Shown: piece after piece, positions 6,955 through 9,443 of the stretch
How the letters are laid out: each line of letters begins with the position of its first letter
How positions within the stretch are numbered: position 1 is the first letter of the stretch
Assembly: GCA_938016235.1 (NCBI GenBank)
Contig: CALLPU010000084.1
Location: 1-9,443 of the forward strand
From: an uncultured Granulosicoccus sp.
Lineage (GTDB): Bacteria; Pseudomonadota; Gammaproteobacteria; Granulosicoccales; Granulosicoccaceae
Length of the DNA stretch: 9,443 bases
Direction: 5' to 3'
Notes under the pieces: model-generated
The model's input: only the letters and a program-made list of their open reading frames with translations
What the model was told of the DNA's origin: nothing
Databases searched by the model: none
Made by a program: the position numbers and the translations under genes

Positions 6955-8988
6955 TCAGGTCAGCCATAATCTGGCATAAGGTGCCAAGTCCATGAACCCG
7001 TCAGTGATAACAACGGGGCGCGTGGTCAGCTTATCAAACAATTCCACAATACCGCTTTCCATCAGTGGCTCAATGCTCAGGCGCTGCGTGGTTTCGGTAA
7101 AGTTGTAAACACAGGCCAGTGTTCCCAGTGGATGGCGATTGGCAATAGCAAACACATGCGCATGGTCCGTATCCAGTATATCCGTATCGTATCTGGCGCA
7201 GAGCTGCGGAGTTTGTCGGCGCGTCTTGATGATTCGCTGGAAACCCTGATACAAGCGCCCTTCGATCGTGTCTGTATCGTGTCGGTGCTCCAGTAACTGC
7301 CAATCCATGGCAGGCCGATGCATCCATCGACTGTCGCTGGCGTACTCTGCGTTTTGCGCGTAGGCGTAGTCATTGCGCAAGCCAATTTCGTCCCCCATGT
7401 AGATCAAGGGCAGCCCGCCAAATCCGCACACCAGCGCGTGGCCAAGCAGGATACGTTCAATAGCAAGAGAAATCAGTTCACCGTCGCCCCACTCCAGGGC
7501 TTGCTCAAGCCCCGCCAGGCTGGCCAATGTGCCATTGATACGACGATCTCCCGTGGCGGCATTGAGCTGAAACACGCCACCTCGCGCGAAGCTGCCGGGA
7601 AAATCACCGGCGTAGAAGCTTGAAAGAAACTGGCGGTGAGCGTGACCATCCAACCCAACGGCAGCCGCATCGTCATCCGCTATCGCCCAGCCGATGTCAT
7701 CATGGCAACGGATATAAGTACCCCAGGCAATGGAATTCGGTGTACGAGGAAACTCACTGAGCGCCTGCGTCATCAAACGGGTATCGCGACTCGCCAGCGC
7801 ACTCCAGTATTGCACCATCAATGAGTTGTGGTAGGCGATGTTCGACACTTTACCGTGATGCCTGCCAACGCCAAAGTAGCGGATGAGATCATCCGGCGCC
7901 ACTATCGCTTCCGCCTTGTGCGCTACCGCAGGCGTCGTAATGCGTGAGCAAGTCCGTAGCGCCTGCATCAGATCAAACACTTCTTCCTGATTCTGCGAAT
8001 CGGTACCCATTCGTTTCCACATGAACGCGACCGCATCGAGCCGAAACACCTCCACACCCAGGTTTGCCAACTCGAACATGATCTCCACGATTTCCAGAAA
8101 CACATCCGGGTTGGACCAGTTCAGATCCCACTGAAAATGGTTGAACGTCGTCCAGACCCATTTACCGCTGTCTGGATCGAGCGTGAAGTTGCCTGGCGCA
8201 AATTCGGGAAAGACTTCAGGTAGCGTGCGCTCATAGGCATCAGGCAACGTGCGATCATCAAACATGTAAAAATACTGTTGATAGCGTTCATCGCCCGCCT
8301 GTGCAGCCTTGGCCCACGGGTGTTCGCGTGCGCAATGATTCAGAACCAGGTCGATACACACGGAAATCCCGCGTGAACGCAATGTTGAACATAACGCCTC
8401 CAGGTCATCGTTGGTGCCCAGAGCGGGCGCCACCTTCCGATAATCGGTGACGGCATAACCACCATCGTTCTCACCATCGCGCGATTGCATCACCTTCATC
8501 AGATGCACATAGCTTGCGCCGATTTCCTGCAGATAATCGATGTGATCCTGGACCCCATCCAGCTTGTCAGCAAATTGCTCGACATAGAAAACGTAACCGA
8601 GCATGGTTTCATGCTGAAACCAGTCAGCTTCAAGATCGCGTTCAATATCCAGCCCCTTCAGTTCATCTGAGCGCTCAACGTGGTAGGCCGCCATACACCG
8701 CACCAGCTTTTGCATGAACAGATCAAAATCATCACGCCGCCCATAGACTGGCAGCAGCCCGTCATAGAGATTCTGGAACCACCGTGCCAGGCGAATGCGA
8801 AACAGCTGTTGATCACGTTCTGGCACGTCGTTCAGTATCTGATCAATACCGACGCTGGCTTTGTCCAGGCAGGCCAGAGCCGCGGCGCTCATCAAATGCG
8901 CGTTTCGCTGACGCATGGCAGCCACCCGTGTGACATCAGTCAGGGCCGAGCCCTGGTCGGGGTGGTCATTGGCGGGGAACTGATTCAT
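6955..8988 (-). CDS. Amylosucrase or sucrose hydrolase, glycoside hydrolase family 13 subfamily 4
   Basis: The protein has 677 residues from ATG 8988, somewhat longer than the roughly 636-residue Neisseria polysaccharea amylosucrase. Family members split sucrose; amylosucrases transfer the glucose to alpha-1,4-glucan, and sucrose hydrolases release it. All four GH13 regions are present. Region I is DLVLNH (Asp213 to His218). Region II is FRLDAVAF with nucleophile Asp318. Region III is KAEAIV with acid/base Glu360. Region IV is RCHDDIGW with His429 and Asp430; the HDDIGW form is typical of this subfamily. DGGYAV, WVWTTFN and QWDLNWSNP also match what I recall of amylosucrases. An alpha-helical N-terminal region precedes the barrel, and a beta-type C-terminal domain ends in ARLWLT. 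No signal peptide is seen, so it is probably cytoplasmic. It is the first gene of a two-gene operon with the ACT-domain regulator. Subfamily membership is confident; polymerase versus hydrolase is not decidable by eye. Confidence 0.93.
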   Translation of the reverse strand: MNQFPANDHPDQGSALTDVTRVAAMRQRNAHLMSAAALACLDKASVGIDQILNDVPERDQQLFRIRLARWFQNLYDGLLPVYGRRDDFDLFMQKLVRCMAAYHVERSDELKGLDIERDLEADWFQHETMLGYVFYVEQFADKLDGVQDHIDYLQEIGASYVHLMKVMQSRDGENDGGYAVTDYRKVAPALGTNDDLEALCSTLRSRGISVCIDLVLNHCAREHPWAKAAQAGDERYQQYFYMFDDRTLPDAYERTLPEVFPEFAPGNFTLDPDSGKWVWTTFNHFQWDLNWSNPDVFLEIVEIMFELANLGVEVFRLDAVAFMWKRMGTDSQNQEEVFDLMQALRTCSRITTPAVAHKAEAIVAPDDLIRYFGVGRHHGKVSNIAYHNSLMVQYWSALASRDTRLMTQALSEFPRTPNSIAWGTYIRCHDDIGWAIADDDAAAVGLDGHAHRQFLSSFYAGDFPGSFARGGVFQLNAATGDRRINGTLASLAGLEQALEWGDGELISLAIERILLGHALVCGFGGLPLIYMGDEIGLRNDYAYAQNAEYASDSRWMHRPAMDWQLLEHRHDTDTIEGRLYQGFQRIIKTRRQTPQLCARYDTDILDTDHAHVFAIANRHPLGTLACVYNFTETTQRLSIEPLMESGIVELFDKLTTRPVVITDGFMDLAPYARLWLT

Positions 8989-8998
8989 AACTAGCGCA

Positions 8999-9004
8999 CT
9001 CTCC
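8999..9004 (-). promoter_or_regulatory. Ribosome binding site supporting ATG 8988 as the sucrose-enzyme start
   Basis: On the minus strand GGAGAG lies 10 nt upstream of ATG 8988. The alternative in-frame GTG at 9006 overlaps this site, has no Shine-Dalgarno sequence of its own, and would add only six residues. The spacing is slightly long, so the call is moderate. Confidence 0.5.
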
Positions 9005-9082
9005 ACGGTGCCCGAACGATGACAGACGGGATCAAAAACACATCATGACGCAAAACCTGCGGCCTGGCGCACCACTCACTTT

Positions 9083-9113
9083 ATTTCAGACCGGAAATCT
9101 GCTCGGCTGAAAT
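9083..9113. repeat. Short inverted repeat upstream of the sucrose operon (possible operator)
   Basis: ATTTCAG (9083-9089) is matched by its exact reverse complement CTGAAAT (9107-9113). CCG at 9091-9093 pairs with CGG at 9104-9106, extending this to a 10-bp stem with one bulged A and a 10-base loop. No T-run follows on either strand, so it is not an intrinsic terminator. It lies about 95 bp upstream of the sucrose-enzyme start, where an operator or leader structure would be plausible. Chance occurrence cannot be excluded. Confidence 0.35.
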
Positions 9114-9292
9114 GACGACCGGACAGATTCTGGCAGCAGCGACGAAAACTTACCAGACATACAGGTTTGCGGCTGTCACTCTCAGCTGGCTCCCTCCTTG
9201 CTGTGTAACCCCCCGACAGGTTGCGAACGAACTATCTCGCATGGCGTGTCGTGGTGAATGCCTAGTGGATCGTGCGGTTAATTCAGTGATAG

Positions 9293-9396
9293 ACATTTTG
9301 TTCCCAGCGTCGTCAGAACAAGGCAGAAAAGCGAAGTGTATTGGGTATACGGGGAGCTTTTCTAACGTGGGGCTGGCGGCGCTGGGGACGACATGT
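9293..9396 (+). repeat. 104-nt nested hairpin: probable interspersed palindromic repeat or structured RNA
   Basis: Three nested stems can be drawn. The outer stem pairs 9293-9316 with 9373-9396: 23 of 24 positions pair, counting four U-G wobbles, and the only mismatch is 9297/9392. The middle stem is AGAAAAGC (9325-9332) with GCTTTTCT (9356-9363), 8 bp perfect. The inner stem is GTGTAT (9336-9341) with GTATAC (9345-9350) around a TGG loop. All four outer wobbles have U on the left arm and G on the right arm when read on the plus strand. On the minus strand they become A/C mismatches, so plus-strand RNA would fold better. No T-tract follows, which argues against a simple terminator. Such structures occur as dispersed intergenic repeats in many gammaproteobacteria, or as small RNAs. 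The family is not identified. Confidence 0.7.
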
Positions 9397-9443
9397 GTTA
9401 CCGACACGCCGCACGACCCACTAGAGACCGGTTGGCTTCTGGC

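Larger units (their letters stand above)
9007..9443. other. Gene-free stretch upstream of the sucrose operon
   Basis: I see no convincing coding region, tRNA or transposon end here. The stretch should contain the promoter of the sucrose-enzyme operon, but I cannot point to a good -35/-10 pair. The two things that stand out are an inverted repeat at 9083-9113 and a nested hairpin at 9293-9396, each listed separately. The last 47 bases show no recognisable gene entering from the right. Confidence 0.6.

Noticed and set aside
8989..9006. GTG at 9006 as the start of the sucrose enzyme
   Set aside because: The GGAGAG ribosome binding site for ATG 8988 overlaps this codon, and the added six residues are uninformative.
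9293..9396. The nested hairpin as an intrinsic transcription terminator
   Set aside because: No T-run follows the stem on either strand, the loop side is long and structured, and no gene ends beside it within the window.
9150..9407. 85-codon minus-strand open frame at the right end
   Set aside because: Nearly half of it is the nested hairpin, and the remainder has no recognisable domain. The open frame is better explained by the palindromic element.

Overview
The window looks like a chromosomal segment of a marine-type or environmental gammaproteobacterium. This is inferred from GC content estimated by eye in the mid-50s, a GcvR-type double-ACT protein, a sucrose-active GH13 enzyme, and the general style of the genes. 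No species can be named from the sequence alone. It contains four protein-coding genes, no RNA gene recognised by family, no CRISPR array and no insertion sequence.

Layout. Positions 1-4938 (minus strand) hold most of one giant gene that runs off the left edge. At least 1646 codons are open without interruption. The protein strings together two alpha/beta-hydrolase (lipase-like) domains, an unassigned central domain, a CHAT-type caspase-like cysteine protease with its His/Cys dyad intact, and the start of a TPR-like tail. After a 236-bp divergent intergenic region comes a plus-strand gene (5175-6395). It encodes a 406-residue protein with a peptidoglycan-binding-like N-terminal part and a C-terminal His...Ser-x-Gly-Cys motif like that of L,D-transpeptidase-fold enzymes. 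Converging on it is a tight two-gene minus-strand operon: an amylosucrase/sucrose hydrolase of GH13 subfamily 4 (8988-6955), followed after 3 bp by a 175-residue protein with two ACT domains of the GcvR family (6951-6424). The right-hand 437 bp (9007-9443) lack a convincing gene. They contain a short inverted repeat and a striking 104-nt nested hairpin (9293-9396).

How the parts may work together. The sucrose enzyme and the ACT-domain protein are almost certainly co-transcribed, which suggests metabolite-responsive control, although the regulator's target and ligand are unknown. The hydrolase-hydrolase-CHAT protein and the divergently transcribed cell-wall-type protein share a promoter region. 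The first resembles multi-domain effectors of bacterial conflict or programmed-death systems, and the second would act on peptidoglycan. A functional link between them is inference only. The strongest candidates for something undescribed are the triple-hydrolase CHAT protein with its unassigned middle domain, and the nested hairpin at the right end.
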